This document shows, in pieces, positions 8,999 through 17,576 of a stretch of DNA of 64,000 bases. The notes beneath the pieces are model-generated. The model was not told where the DNA came from. It did no database searches and saw only the letters and a program-made list of their open reading frames with translations. The translations under genes and the position numbers were made by a program. The stretch is from SZUA-265 sp966249405 (lineage in GTDB: Bacteria; Myxococcota_A; Polyangia; Polyangiales; Polyangiaceae), in contig CBINDO010000003.1 in assembly GCA_966249405.1 (NCBI GenBank), positions 1 to 64,000 of the forward strand. The letters are read 5' to 3'. The number at the start of each line of letters is the position of its first letter. Position 1 is the first letter of the stretch.

Positions 8999-9643
8999 AT
9001 GCCAAACCAGAACAATCGTGCTCGTTCCCTCACCCTACACGCGTTCGGGTACGCGCTGGGGATAACCGCGCTGGGTCTCCTCTCCGCGTGTGGTAGCAAG
9101 GGACTCTACATTGGAGTCGACGGAGAACTAGTGGACCCCGGCGGCGACGAGCCATCGTCCCCCACATCGCCGTCACCTGCCGGCACATTCGGTGCCTGCG
9201 GTAACGGCGTCCTCGATCCCGCCGAGGAGTGTGACGACGGGAACCCCGACGACGGCGACGGCTGCAACAGCTCCTGTTCCACCGAGCCAACCCCCACTCC
9301 TGCTCTTCCTACGAGCTCTGGATCACCAAGCGGCGCGCCGCCGCTCACCACCGCCACGCCCCCGACCTATTGCGGCGACGCCATCATCCAAGACGGCGAA
9401 GAATGTGACGACGGCAATGTCGACGATGGGGACGGCTGCAACAGCACCTGCGCCGCCGAACCAACGCCCACTCCCCCTCTTCCCTCTGGTTCGCTCTCAC
9501 CCAGCGGCGCGCCGCCGCTCACCACGGCACCACTCCCGAGTTACTGCGGCGACGCCCTCGTCCAAGACCCGGAGCAATGTGACGACGGCAATCTCGACGA
9601 CGGTGACGGCTGCAGCGCCCTATGCAACGTCGAGATGCCGTGA
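8999..9643 (+). CDS. Lipoprotein with three myxobacterial Cys-rich (DUF4215-type) modules
   Basis: This 214-aa protein has a lipoprotein signal ending at the lipobox LLSAC (about residue 31). Three modules of the form CG...Q/DP.E.CDDGN.DDGDGC...C follow, separated by Pro/Ser/Thr linkers. Such modules are common on myxobacterial surface proteins and are expected to be disulfide-rich. The ATG at 8999 is favoured by GGGAG at 8988-8992. Two in-frame ATGs at 8972/8975 overlap the previous stop (ATGA) and are an alternative. It is the last gene of the sigma/anti-sigma unit and may be a target or sensor of that pathway. A strong terminator follows. Confidence 0.8.
   Translation: MPNQNNRARSLTLHAFGYALGITALGLLSACGSKGLYIGVDGELVDPGGDEPSSPTSPSPAGTFGACGNGVLDPAEECDDGNPDDGDGCNSSCSTEPTPTPALPTSSGSPSGAPPLTTATPPTYCGDAIIQDGEECDDGNVDDGDGCNSTCAAEPTPTPPLPSGSLSPSGAPPLTTAPLPSYCGDALVQDPEQCDDGNLDDGDGCSALCNVEMP
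9284..9631 (+). repeat. Two tandem copies of a 174-nt module inside the Cys-rich lipoprotein gene
   Basis: The linker plus Cys module starting EPTPTP..LP at 9284 is repeated at 9458 with the same length (58 codons). Both the linker (SGAPPLTTA) and the Cys cluster are conserved at the DNA level, including a shared CAGCGGCGCGCCGCCGCTCA-like block that differs at only a few bases. This indicates a recent in-frame duplication. Confidence 0.8.
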
Positions 9644-9674
9644 GCGTTCCCTGACGTTGCTCGACGTGAGTCGT

Positions 9675-9719
9675 CGAAATGAAGAAAGGCGCCGTCACGC
9701 GGCGCCTTTCTTCATTTCG
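9675..9719. terminator. Bidirectional intrinsic terminator between convergent genes
   Basis: Perfect 20-bp arms (left 9675-9694, right 9700-9719) enclose the 5-nt loop TCACG. The right arm carries CTTTCTTCATTT, giving a T-rich 3' side on both strands. It sits between the plus-strand stop at 9643 and the minus-strand stop at 9732, so it can end transcription from both sides. Confidence 0.9.
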
Positions 9720-9731
9720 CGACGAGCCAGC

Positions 9732-11600
9732 TCAACCGGCGTCCGCGCCTGATCCCGGTGGCGTCACCCTGATATTCACTTGCTTCGCAACATTGCCTAG
9801 GCTCACGCGAACACCAACCGTGCCCGCCGCCAACACGGTGAGCAACCCGTTTTCGTCGATGGTTCCAAACTCTTCACCGGAGTTTTGTTCCCAAGTCACC
9901 TGGTCGGTGATGTCTCGCTCGCTGCCGTCCGAGTACACACCAGTCGCCGTCAGCTGATACTGATTGGTACCTGCAGCCGTCCTGGTCACGTTGATCTCGT
10001 CCAGAACCGCGGGCGTCACTTGCACGACGATCGGCTCCGACGTGGTGCCGTTGAGTTCGATGGTGATCTCGGTGGTGCCCTCGGCGAGAGCTTCGAGTTC
10101 TCCAGTCTCGTCGACCGTGGCGACTTCAGGGTTGCTCGACGTCCACACGCCGACTGCAGCGACGTTATCGGTGTTGTCCTCGGGGTAGTTAGCCGTGGCC
10201 ACGAGCTGAATCGAACGTCCCGCCGGAACGCCCGCAGACGGCTCAGTCACGATGATGCTTTCGGGCGTTCCGTGCTCCACGTTGATCTCGAACTCGGCCA
10301 CCTTGCCACGAACTTCGGCGGTGATGCGCGTCTGCCCAGCGGCGTGACCCGTCACCATGCCACGTTCGACCGACGCGATGCTGCTGTCGTCAGAAGCCCA
10401 CGTCGCTTCGTTCGTGGCATCGCTTTCGTTGCCTTCGGCATCGACGGCGGTCAACAGCAGCTGGACCGGTTCACCGATCTCGATCACGTCTCCCGGGTTG
10501 GCAAAGTCGATGATCAACTCAGTGGGCGGGGGACCTGCGTCCTGCTCACCCTCCGTGCCTTCACCGCCACTGGAGGCAGGTGGCGGGTCGTCGAGTTGGA
10601 TGCTGTCGTCGACGCTCGACCACGGGCCACAGGTCGGAAACTGGAGGGTCTTGGTCGCGCACGCCAAGGTGGCTTGGACGCCGGCGACTTCTCCGGCGCC
10701 CAGCTTGGTACAAACCGCAGCCGGCAGTTGCGCGCGAACCGAGGTGGGCTTGCTCCCCGTGGCCGTTTTCCAGCCGAAGGTATTGTTCTTGTCGAGGGGG
10801 ATGTAACAAGGAGGTTCCTCCGCTCGTTTGCAGATGCCGTCACCGTTTTCAGGGTTGAGCAGAGCAAGGTTGAGTTCGTAGCCCTCGGGCACCCCTACCT
10901 CGACGATGCAGTCTTCGTCCGGCACGACGCGGAAGCTCGACTCGAAACACTTCAACGTGTCGAAGCACAGACCGTTTTTCGGTTCGTCGGCACCGCCGAA
11001 GACGTCAGAGGGGTCGTAGTCCTTCAGGTCGTCCTCATCGACCGTTACGTCGACGCAACTACCGGCGCGGCACACCTGGGCGCGCCCGTTCTTGGGTTCG
11101 CACGAGCTCACGTAGCCGGCGTCTTTCGGCAGCTCTTCGACCTGTCCATCACACAGCCACTGGATGGGGACGAACAGCGTCGCGGTTCGTTCCTCGGGGA
11201 TCGTCGTAACGGCCTGAGCGAACACTCGCGCTTCTTTGCTGCGCAAGCCGATCACGGTGACTTCGACGCGAGGCGTCGGGTCGTCGACGCTAGCGACCAC
11301 CGCCAACGTCGCTGGCAGCTTGGTGACCCAGTCTTCGCCGGGAGCGATGATGTAGTTCTTGTCGTGGTATGGCTTGCCCCCGAGTTTGACGAGGATCTTC
11401 ACCTGGGTCACGTCTTTGGGCAGGCTCATGTCCGTTTGAAGGACGACCATCAGTTGTCCGCGGACCTCGGGATCGTCTGCTTTGCAGGCAGTGAACGCCA
11501 GACACGCCAACAATACACGCCACACCTTGGACCAATCGAGCCAACGCCTGTTCATCATCGCCACCACTTTGGAAACCGTTTGGACGTTCGACGCACTCAT
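9732..11600 (-). CDS. Large lipoprotein with three C-terminal Big_2-like Ig domains
   Basis: This protein has about 622 aa. The signal peptide MNRRWLDWSKVWRVLLACLAFTAC carries a lipobox (FTAC), predicting an outer-membrane or surface lipoprotein. The middle region has many cysteines (CDGQVEEL, SSCEPKNG, CRAGSCVD, CFDTLKCFESS). The last ~230 residues hold three repeats with the Big_2 pattern (for example WTSSNPEVATVDETGELEAL, then a glycine, then ...G.T.IT). Big_2 domains mediate adhesion or act as spacers. The ATG at 11600 lies 3 nt after the preceding gene's stop; an in-frame ATG pair at 11558 places the signal peptide at the very start and may be the true start. It is the third gene of the kinase/PEGA operon. 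Confidence 0.8.
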   Translation of the reverse strand: MSASNVQTVSKVVAMMNRRWLDWSKVWRVLLACLAFTACKADDPEVRGQLMVVLQTDMSLPKDVTQVKILVKLGGKPYHDKNYIIAPGEDWVTKLPATLAVVASVDDPTPRVEVTVIGLRSKEARVFAQAVTTIPEERTATLFVPIQWLCDGQVEELPKDAGYVSSCEPKNGRAQVCRAGSCVDVTVDEDDLKDYDPSDVFGGADEPKNGLCFDTLKCFESSFRVVPDEDCIVEVGVPEGYELNLALLNPENGDGICKRAEEPPCYIPLDKNNTFGWKTATGSKPTSVRAQLPAAVCTKLGAGEVAGVQATLACATKTLQFPTCGPWSSVDDSIQLDDPPPASSGGEGTEGEQDAGPPPTELIIDFANPGDVIEIGEPVQLLLTAVDAEGNESDATNEATWASDDSSIASVERGMVTGHAAGQTRITAEVRGKVAEFEINVEHGTPESIIVTEPSAGVPAGRSIQLVATANYPEDNTDNVAAVGVWTSSNPEVATVDETGELEALAEGTTEITIELNGTTSEPIVVQVTPAVLDEINVTRTAAGTNQYQLTATGVYSDGSERDITDQVTWEQNSGEEFGTIDENGLLTVLAAGTVGVRVSLGNVAKQVNIRVTPPGSGADAG

Positions 11601-11602
11601 GC

Positions 11603-12625
11603 TCAGAAGCTCGTCCTCAGAAAGACCGTGTCCAGCGTGCCCTCTTGGGCAGGTGCAGGCTTCTGGTCTTTGGGTTGCAGGTAGAGATACGCACCGGCCC
11701 CGGCTCCGGCCAGCGCCAATACGCCCAAGGTGACCCAGAGCCAAGTCGAGCTGGACTCCGACTCACGCTCCATGTCTGGTGGACGTGCTCCGTTGGCGAA
11801 TGGGTCTGCGTCTTGCAAAGCAACCCGCAACACCTCGTTCTGGTTGTCGGTGATCTGAGCGTCAGTCGAATACGGCAGTTTACCGGGGGCGTTGACCTCG
11901 ACGCGGTGCACGCCCGAGGGCAACACACCTTCCCACGTCCCGCTCGTCACGCGCTTTCCATCGATGGTGACCGTAGCATCTGCAGGCGAGATCACGCGCA
12001 AACGCCCTTCGTGCACCTCGGGTACGAGCCGAATCGGGACGGTGGTGTTGCCAGTCACCTGCTGTTTGACCTCGGCGCGCTCGAACCCTTGTTTGGCCAC
12101 GACGATCAGGTGCTGACCGATGTCGACGCGCAACGGCGTCGTCATCGGCGTTTGCGCGACGGCGACGCCGTCGACGATGACCTGGGCCCCGGCCTCGTTC
12201 ACTTGGACCGTCAGATCGGCAACGAACGACTGGATCGTCCCGAGCAGCTGTTGAGCTTCGGCGCGATCGCCGTCGGAGAGCTCCCTGCCCTCGGCTAGGT
12301 ATTGCTTCACCAAGCGCTCGACTTCGGCGTACTTGCGCTCGGCCTTGCGCGCAGCCGCGATGTTCCACAGCAACCGAGCGTCGTTGCTGGCCTTGTATGC
12401 GACTTCCCACTTCAGCGCCGCGCCGGCGTAGTCTCCGTCGGAGTACAGGATGCGCCCGGCCTCGTAGTCCGCCTTCGCGGTGCCGCTGAGGCTCTCGGCG
12501 AGGGGCGCTGCAAGCGCAGCGGTGCCCCAAGTCAGAGCCGTGGCGTTCACTGCAAGCGCGACACCGGATGCCGCCAAAAGAGAGCTAGCTGATACTCGCT
12601 TGGTCTCGAACATGTGCATAGGCAT
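11603..12625 (-). CDS. TPR-PEGA domain protein with C-terminal membrane anchor
   Basis: This 340-aa protein has an N-terminal secretion signal ending near LAAPLAES. A TPR-like region follows (ADYEAGRILYSDGDYAGAAL, then WNIAAARKAERKYAEVERLV). Two PEGA-type beta domains then occur (for example VIVDGVAVAQTPMTTPLRVDIG and ATVTIDGKRVTSGTWEGVLP). A single C-terminal membrane helix (STWLWVTLGVLALAGAGAGAYLYL) ends in a short charged tail. PEGA domains are surface or periplasmic beta modules often found beside Hanks kinases in myxobacteria. Three close ATGs (12625, 12619, 12613) are possible starts with no clear Shine-Dalgarno. It follows the kinase gene by 62 bp and abuts the Big_2 lipoprotein gene. 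Confidence 0.8.
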   Translation of the reverse strand: MPMHMFETKRVSASSLLAASGVALAVNATALTWGTAALAAPLAESLSGTAKADYEAGRILYSDGDYAGAALKWEVAYKASNDARLLWNIAAARKAERKYAEVERLVKQYLAEGRELSDGDRAEAQQLLGTIQSFVADLTVQVNEAGAQVIVDGVAVAQTPMTTPLRVDIGQHLIVVAKQGFERAEVKQQVTGNTTVPIRLVPEVHEGRLRVISPADATVTIDGKRVTSGTWEGVLPSGVHRVEVNAPGKLPYSTDAQITDNQNEVLRVALQDADPFANGARPPDMERESESSSTWLWVTLGVLALAGAGAGAYLYLQPKDQKPAPAQEGTLDTVFLRTSF

Positions 12626-12687
12626 ATAAAGGATTGAGCGGGTTTTTCAGGATATTCACCGATGTGCGGAGAAAATACCCACGCCGT

Positions 12688-14217
12688 TCACTTGATGTCC
12701 ATCTGCAGCGGATTGCGATGGGGCTCGGGCTCCGGTCGCTTCGTTTCGACGGCAGGCGCGGGCTTTGGGGTGCCAACGTTCGGCTTGGGAGTGTTGTTTG
12801 GGCGACCGGTGAAACCGCGCCGTGGGTCGCCGTCTCCCTCGCCGTTTGGCGAGGCGCTGTTGACGGCCGGAACGACCTCCGTGGGCGCCACCGCGCTCTG
12901 GTGAGACGTGGGTTGCGGAGCAGGTGCCGGGCTGGGCGTGGCCGTGACTTGGGCATGGGGCGCGGGTGCGTTCGGCGCCGACGGCGTCGCTGCCAGCGTG
13001 GCCGTGCCGTCCGTAGTCGGCGCCTGTCCGGAGTCGCGACCCACGGCAAACCAAACGCCGACTCCCAGCGCGACGACGCCAGCTGCGGCGGCGACGATCA
13101 AGGCGGTCGAAACGCCTCGCTTCGGCGCCGGATCCGACTCGCGCGACCACTCGCCCTTGGTCCCGTCTCGCGGGATCGGCGAGTGTCCAAAGGTCGCCGC
13201 AGGGGCGGTCGAACTCCCGCTGGATTTCGTTCCAGAGCCAAGTGCTGAGCCGCTGCTCATCCCTGCGCCGCCCAGCGTCACCTTCATGGACGGAGGATGG
13301 CCGGACTTGGCGATGCGTTCGATGTTCCAGTGAGAGCGACGAGGCGCGAACGGCAGCAACGCGGTCGCGAGCTCGGTGACCGTTTGATAGCGACGCTCGA
13401 CCGACTTCTCGAGACAGCGGTTGACTACGCCGGCTAGCCCCGGTGGGACATCGGAGCGCAGCTGCAACAGGTCATCGGGCTGCTGTTGCATGATCGCCGC
13501 CATGAGCAGCGGTAAACTCTGAGCTTGAAAGGCAGGACGGCCCGTCAGCAACTCGAACAGGATCACCCCCAACGACCACAAGTCGGTGCGCGGGTCGACC
13601 TCGCGCGGGTTCGCGAGTTGTTCCGGCGACATGTACGCGGGCGACCCCATGAGCATCGCCGGATTGGTGAGCGCCGCCTGGTTGGGCTCCGGATCGTTCA
13701 GCTTGGAGATGCCGAAGTCGAGGACCTTGATGAGCGGTGTGCGGTCACGACGGTGAGTCAGGAACAGGTTCGCCGGCTTGAGGTCTCGATGCACGATCCC
13801 CATCTCGTGCGCCTCCTGCATGGCGGCGCAAGCCTGCACGACGTAGTCCACCGCATCCGGCACGGACAAAGGGCCCGTCTTCAGGAGTTCGCTGAGATCT
13901 TCGCCGTCGAGGAACTCCATCACCATGTACGGCGTCCCCGTGTCGGTGTGGCCGACATCGATGACCTTGGCGACATGTTCACTTTCGATCCGCACTACCG
14001 CACGCGCCTCGCGCACGAACCGGGCGATCACCTCAGGGTTCTGGGTGTACGTTCCGTGCACGAACTTGACCGCCACCAAGCGGTCGAGCTCCATGTGCGT
14101 GGCTGCGAACACCATGCCCATGCCTCCCGCACCCAAGATGCGGTCTAGCCGGTATTTTCCTGCGATCACGTCGCCGACACGGGGCTGCGCGTGCGATTGA
14201 GCGTCGGGGTACTCCAT
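12688..14217 (-). CDS. Hanks-type serine/threonine protein kinase, membrane-anchored
   Basis: This 509-aa protein has a complete kinase domain. The glycine loop is GAGGMGMVF (29-37), Lys51 lies in VAVKF, the catalytic loop is HRDLKPANLF (Asp145), DFG is at 167-169, and the activation segment ends GSPAYMSPEQ with DLWSLGVILFELLTG following. A Ser/Gly-rich linker leads to one membrane segment at about 370-393. An extracytoplasmic Pro/Thr/Ala-rich tail of about 115 residues has no recognised sensor fold. It phosphorylates proteins on Ser/Thr; targets are unknown. It is first in a minus-strand operon with the PEGA protein and the Big_2 lipoprotein, so these may act together at the envelope. Confidence 0.93.
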   Translation of the reverse strand: MEYPDAQSHAQPRVGDVIAGKYRLDRILGAGGMGMVFAATHMELDRLVAVKFVHGTYTQNPEVIARFVREARAVVRIESEHVAKVIDVGHTDTGTPYMVMEFLDGEDLSELLKTGPLSVPDAVDYVVQACAAMQEAHEMGIVHRDLKPANLFLTHRRDRTPLIKVLDFGISKLNDPEPNQAALTNPAMLMGSPAYMSPEQLANPREVDPRTDLWSLGVILFELLTGRPAFQAQSLPLLMAAIMQQQPDDLLQLRSDVPPGLAGVVNRCLEKSVERRYQTVTELATALLPFAPRRSHWNIERIAKSGHPPSMKVTLGGAGMSSGSALGSGTKSSGSSTAPAATFGHSPIPRDGTKGEWSRESDPAPKRGVSTALIVAAAAGVVALGVGVWFAVGRDSGQAPTTDGTATLAATPSAPNAPAPHAQVTATPSPAPAPQPTSHQSAVAPTEVVPAVNSASPNGEGDGDPRRGFTGRPNNTPKPNVGTPKPAPAVETKRPEPEPHRNPLQMDIK

Positions 14218-14421
14218 CAGTAGGCTGCGAAGATAGCAGATCCCGGGTGGGAGTGGCAGCTTCGCTCACTGCTTTGCGGTGGCCCGAGCTCCGGGGCCCA
14301 CTCTGGCACGCAGCGATCCATACATGCATGGGAGTTTGGTTGCATGTAGGTACGGCAGGGGGCACCAAACGGCCCCCCTGCAATTCAACGAGCTTGCGCA
14401 TCGACGCAAGCGGTGGCGGGT

Positions 14422-15996
14422 TCAGTCGCCGAGGCTGTCCCGACCGTCGCGGGTCCAGCGCAGGCGCGGCTTGCGCGCAGCGCGAGCCTCGTCGACGCGG
14501 TTCAAACGCGTGATGTGAGGCGCCGTTTTCACGACCTCGGGGTTGGTTTCGGCCTCTTGCTTGATTTGGACCATCGCCTGAACGAAGGCGTCCAACGTCG
14601 CCTTCGTTTCGGTTTCGGTCGGCTCGACCATCAACGCGCCACGAACCACCAGCGGGAAGTACACCGTGGGCGGGTGGAAGCCGTAGTCGATCAGCCGCTT
14701 CGCGACGTCCAACGTCTTGACGCCCGTCTGCTGCTCGATTTCACGGTCCGTGAACACGGCTTCGTGCATGACCGACTCGTTGAACGCCAACGGGAAGTGC
14801 TCGCGCAGCCGCGCGGCGACGTAGTTGGCGTTGAGCACTGCCATGTCCGACACCTGCCGCAGCCCTTCTGGCCCCAACTCACGGATGTAGGTGTACGCTC
14901 GCACCATCATGCCGAAGTTGCCGAAGAACGACCGCACACGACCGACGCTGGTGGCGCGCTCGTGTTCGAACGAATACACGCCGTCGGCGCTGCGGCGCAC
15001 CACCGGGATGGGTCGGTACGGCTCGAGCAACGCCTTGAACGCGACTGGGCCGGAACCCGGGCCACCACCGCCGTGCGGCGTGGTGAACGTCTTGTGCAGG
15101 TTGTACTGCATGACGTCCACACCCGCATCGCCGGGACGCGCGCGCCCCAGGACGGCGTTCATGTTCGCGCCATCGCCGTAGACCAAACCACCACGCTCGT
15201 GGACCATGGCCGCGAGCTCCGGCATCGCCGTCTCGTACAACCCGAGGGTATTCGGGTTGGTCACCATCAAACCCGCGACGTCATCCGGGTGTTCCGCGAG
15301 TGCCCGCGCCAGCGCCTCGGGCTGCAAGCGACCCCCTTGTGTGGGGACACCGACCGTCTCGAAGCCGTTGAGCGAGCAACTCGCCGGGTTCGTGCCGTGC
15401 GCGCTGTCTGGGATGAACACCTTGCGCGGGCTGCGCCCCTTGGCGGTGTGGTAGGCGCGGATCATCATCAGACCCGTGAGTTCGCCCTGAGCACCAGCTG
15501 CGGGTTGCAGGCACACGTAGTCCATGCCTGCGATCTCGGCGAGCATCTTCTCGAGCTCGTACATCAGGTGCAGCGCACCTTGCACTTCGCTCTCGGGCAG
15601 GTATGGGTGCAGGTTGGCGAAGCCGGGTAGGCGCGCGGCCCACTCGTTCACCTTTGGGTTGTACTTCATGGTGCACGAACCGAGCGGGTAGAACTGGCTG
15701 TCGATGCAGAAGTTCCACTGGCTCAGGCGCACGAAGTGACGTACGGCTTCTGGCTCACTGACCTCGGGCAGGCCCGCAGGGGCCGAGCGAGCGGCGGACC
15801 CGAAGTGCTGTTCACTCGAAACCTGTGGTACGTCGAGCTTCCCCAGAGAAGCGCCGTGACGCCCCGGGGTGCCGAGTTCGAAGATACACGGCTCTTGAAA
15901 CTGCAGACCAGGAGCCGCTCCCAACGGGAGCGGGGTCGGCGCGTTGCCCCGACCTGGCGCGGTGACTCCGGACCCAGACGTGTTGTCGGTGCTCAT
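14422..15996 (-). CDS. gcvPB: Glycine dehydrogenase (decarboxylating) subunit 2, P-protein beta chain
   Basis: This 524-aa PLP enzyme is the GcvPB half of the glycine cleavage P protein. It shows SQFYPLGSCTMKYNPK, QPAAGAQGELTGL, the GTNPAS segment, VYGDGANMNA, and the PLP-lysine motif NLHKTFTTPHGGGGPG. P protein decarboxylates glycine and passes aminomethyl to lipoyl H protein. In two-subunit organisms it pairs with GcvPA, which is not in this window, nor are gcvT and gcvH. The ATG at 15996 overlaps the stop of the preceding lipoprotein gene (ATGA), so the two are coupled. The frame allows two extra residues upstream (ATG 16002). The C-terminus has an Arg-rich extension (ARKPRLRWTRD). Confidence 0.93.
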   Translation of the reverse strand: MSTDNTSGSGVTAPGRGNAPTPLPLGAAPGLQFQEPCIFELGTPGRHGASLGKLDVPQVSSEQHFGSAARSAPAGLPEVSEPEAVRHFVRLSQWNFCIDSQFYPLGSCTMKYNPKVNEWAARLPGFANLHPYLPESEVQGALHLMYELEKMLAEIAGMDYVCLQPAAGAQGELTGLMMIRAYHTAKGRSPRKVFIPDSAHGTNPASCSLNGFETVGVPTQGGRLQPEALARALAEHPDDVAGLMVTNPNTLGLYETAMPELAAMVHERGGLVYGDGANMNAVLGRARPGDAGVDVMQYNLHKTFTTPHGGGGPGSGPVAFKALLEPYRPIPVVRRSADGVYSFEHERATSVGRVRSFFGNFGMMVRAYTYIRELGPEGLRQVSDMAVLNANYVAARLREHFPLAFNESVMHEAVFTDREIEQQTGVKTLDVAKRLIDYGFHPPTVYFPLVVRGALMVEPTETETKATLDAFVQAMVQIKQEAETNPEVVKTAPHITRLNRVDEARAARKPRLRWTRDGRDSLGD

Positions 15997-16592
15997 TCCC
16001 ACTCGTCTTCTTCGCCTTCGCTCTTCTTCTTCTCGGAGCCAGACGCGTTTTTGCTCTTCTTGTCGCCGTCCCAGTCAGCGCCTTCGACGGCGGTCTGCGT
16101 CTCGTCGGGCATGACGCTCTTGGGATCGGGCTTCATGTTGCGTTGCTTGACGGCGTTCCAATGGTAGCCGGCTTCGTTCTGATCCATGCCCCACTCGCCG
16201 TGGATCTCGTGGTCGACGTTGTCTCCATCGGGCACCACGTACTTGAAGTAACCTTTGCCGCTCGAGTTCGCGGCGGGGCCTACGATGCCGATGCGGTGCT
16301 CGGTCCAGTCATAAGTAAACAGATCGCCGTCGACCTTGCCGCTCATCTCGCCCCACTTGTCGCCAGCGGCCGTGCGCCACTTGCCGGTCGCGGAGTCGCC
16401 GGAGGTCGTGATGTGCAGATAGCCGTATACGGTGTCGTAATAGACGCCACGCCAGTCACCATCCGACGGCATCGCGCCCGGACGAACGTTTGCCTTGACG
16501 ACTTCGGGCTGAGAACTGCAGCCCACGGATAGAGCCGCACCCGCGAGCCCCGCAATCAATACCCAGTTGCACACACCCCGTCTTACAGCCAT
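15993..16592 (-). CDS. Small lipoprotein of unknown function
   Basis: This 199-aa protein has a lipoprotein signal (RRGVCNWVLIAGLAGAALSVGC). A beta-rich body is rich in W, Y and G (WRGVYYDTVYGYLHI, WRTAAGDKWGEMSG). The C-terminal tail of about 40 residues is highly charged (Asp, Glu, Lys). The pattern suggests a small beta-barrel or sandwich lipoprotein. Its stop overlaps the gcvPB start, which is an unusual partner for a glycine cleavage gene. The ATG at 16592 places the signal at the N-terminus; the frame continues upstream to 16640 without support. Confidence 0.65.
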   Translation of the reverse strand: MAVRRGVCNWVLIAGLAGAALSVGCSSQPEVVKANVRPGAMPSDGDWRGVYYDTVYGYLHITTSGDSATGKWRTAAGDKWGEMSGKVDGDLFTYDWTEHRIGIVGPAANSSGKGYFKYVVPDGDNVDHEIHGEWGMDQNEAGYHWNAVKQRNMKPDPKSVMPDETQTAVEGADWDGDKKSKNASGSEKKKSEGEEDEWE

Positions 16593-16715
16593 GCGTCCAC
16601 CGTAGCGGGTCGCCCCGCGAGAGTGGAAGCACAAAATCATCGCGACGCCGCTAGCAGCCTGCTGCCAAAGTCGGGACGAACTCGGCGACAGCGCGACGCT
16701 CGGTCCGCCGTGACA

Positions 16716-17495
16716 TCATGGCGCACTGCGTTTCTCGGCCGGCTTGACTTGGGTTCTTGCGGGACGTCCTGATCGCGCCGACAACCAGCGGGCTCCGTCT
16801 GCGCCTTGCTCAATCACGATCGAACCCACCCGTTCTGCGAGCAGCTTCTGCCGAACCGAGGGGTTGGTGGCTATAATACTACAGGCGCGCTTCAAGCGTT
16901 CCCAATCCAAACCGGGCAGCGGCTGGTCGGCGCGCAGCGAGCCGGGAGCGAGCCAAACCAGGAGCACCTGGGGCCTCGCGTGTTCGGCGCGGAGGAGCTG
17001 GTCGAGCGCCATCAACACCGGCGCGACCTCCCAACCATGGGCGAGTACGACGACCTCACCGTCAGCCCGCAGTTCGGAGAGCAGGTGCGACTGGAGCATG
17101 GTGGAGGCGGCCTGCCAGACCTCGACGGCGCGGTGCACGACCACGCCAGCGATGCCGGCCGACGTCTCCGCGGCATCGCGCTGCTCACTTTCGGCGAGCT
17201 CCGGGTGCGTCGCTGCAACTTCGGCGGACCGTTCGCCGGCAACCGAGGCAGCGCCCGCGGCTACGTCGGGTTCGTGATGAGCCGTAAACTTAGAATCGCG
17301 ACTGCCACTCGACGGCACGTCGAGTCGTTCACTCGAAACCATCCACCAATCGACACGTCCACCACGGCTGGTCAGAGCTCGGGCAAGGTCTCCGAGCCAG
17401 CGAGCTCCCTCCTGGTCGTTGCCTTGCGCAGCCTGTGTGCTCACAAGGTTAAACTGCACGGCGCGCCCTCTATTGGGCGACGCAACGCCTGTCAA
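16716..17495 (-). CDS. Glycosyltransferase family 4 N-terminal-domain-like protein (single domain)
   Basis: The 259-aa product begins with a pattern like a GT4 donor/acceptor Rossmann domain (NLVSTQAAQGNDQEGARWLG, then DLARALTSRGGRVDWWMVSS). A HGWE loop follows, and near the C-terminus ACSIIATNPSVRQKLLAERV then IVIEQGADGARW, reminiscent of GT4 'can hear footsteps of ... NS..v...G.D' motifs. The second nucleotide-sugar-binding domain is absent, so if related it would be truncated or regulatory. It lies 81 bp downstream of hemC on the same strand. The family assignment is inference from motif rhythm only. Confidence 0.45.
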   Translation of the reverse strand: MTGVASPNRGRAVQFNLVSTQAAQGNDQEGARWLGDLARALTSRGGRVDWWMVSSERLDVPSSGSRDSKFTAHHEPDVAAGAASVAGERSAEVAATHPELAESEQRDAAETSAGIAGVVVHRAVEVWQAASTMLQSHLLSELRADGEVVVLAHGWEVAPVLMALDQLLRAEHARPQVLLVWLAPGSLRADQPLPGLDWERLKRACSIIATNPSVRQKLLAERVGSIVIEQGADGARWLSARSGRPARTQVKPAEKRSAP

Positions 17496-17576
17496 GACGA
17501 CTCGGCCACGTCACCCAGAGTTCACCCGAGACTCGCAAGAACTTGCGAGTCGAATGCCTCGGTCGGGGCGGCGCGC

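Noticed and set aside
9885..11684. A 599-codon plus-strand open frame opposite the Big_2 lipoprotein gene
   Set aside because: It has shadow-frame composition, no Shine-Dalgarno and no domain; the minus strand encodes a lipobox and Big_2 repeats.
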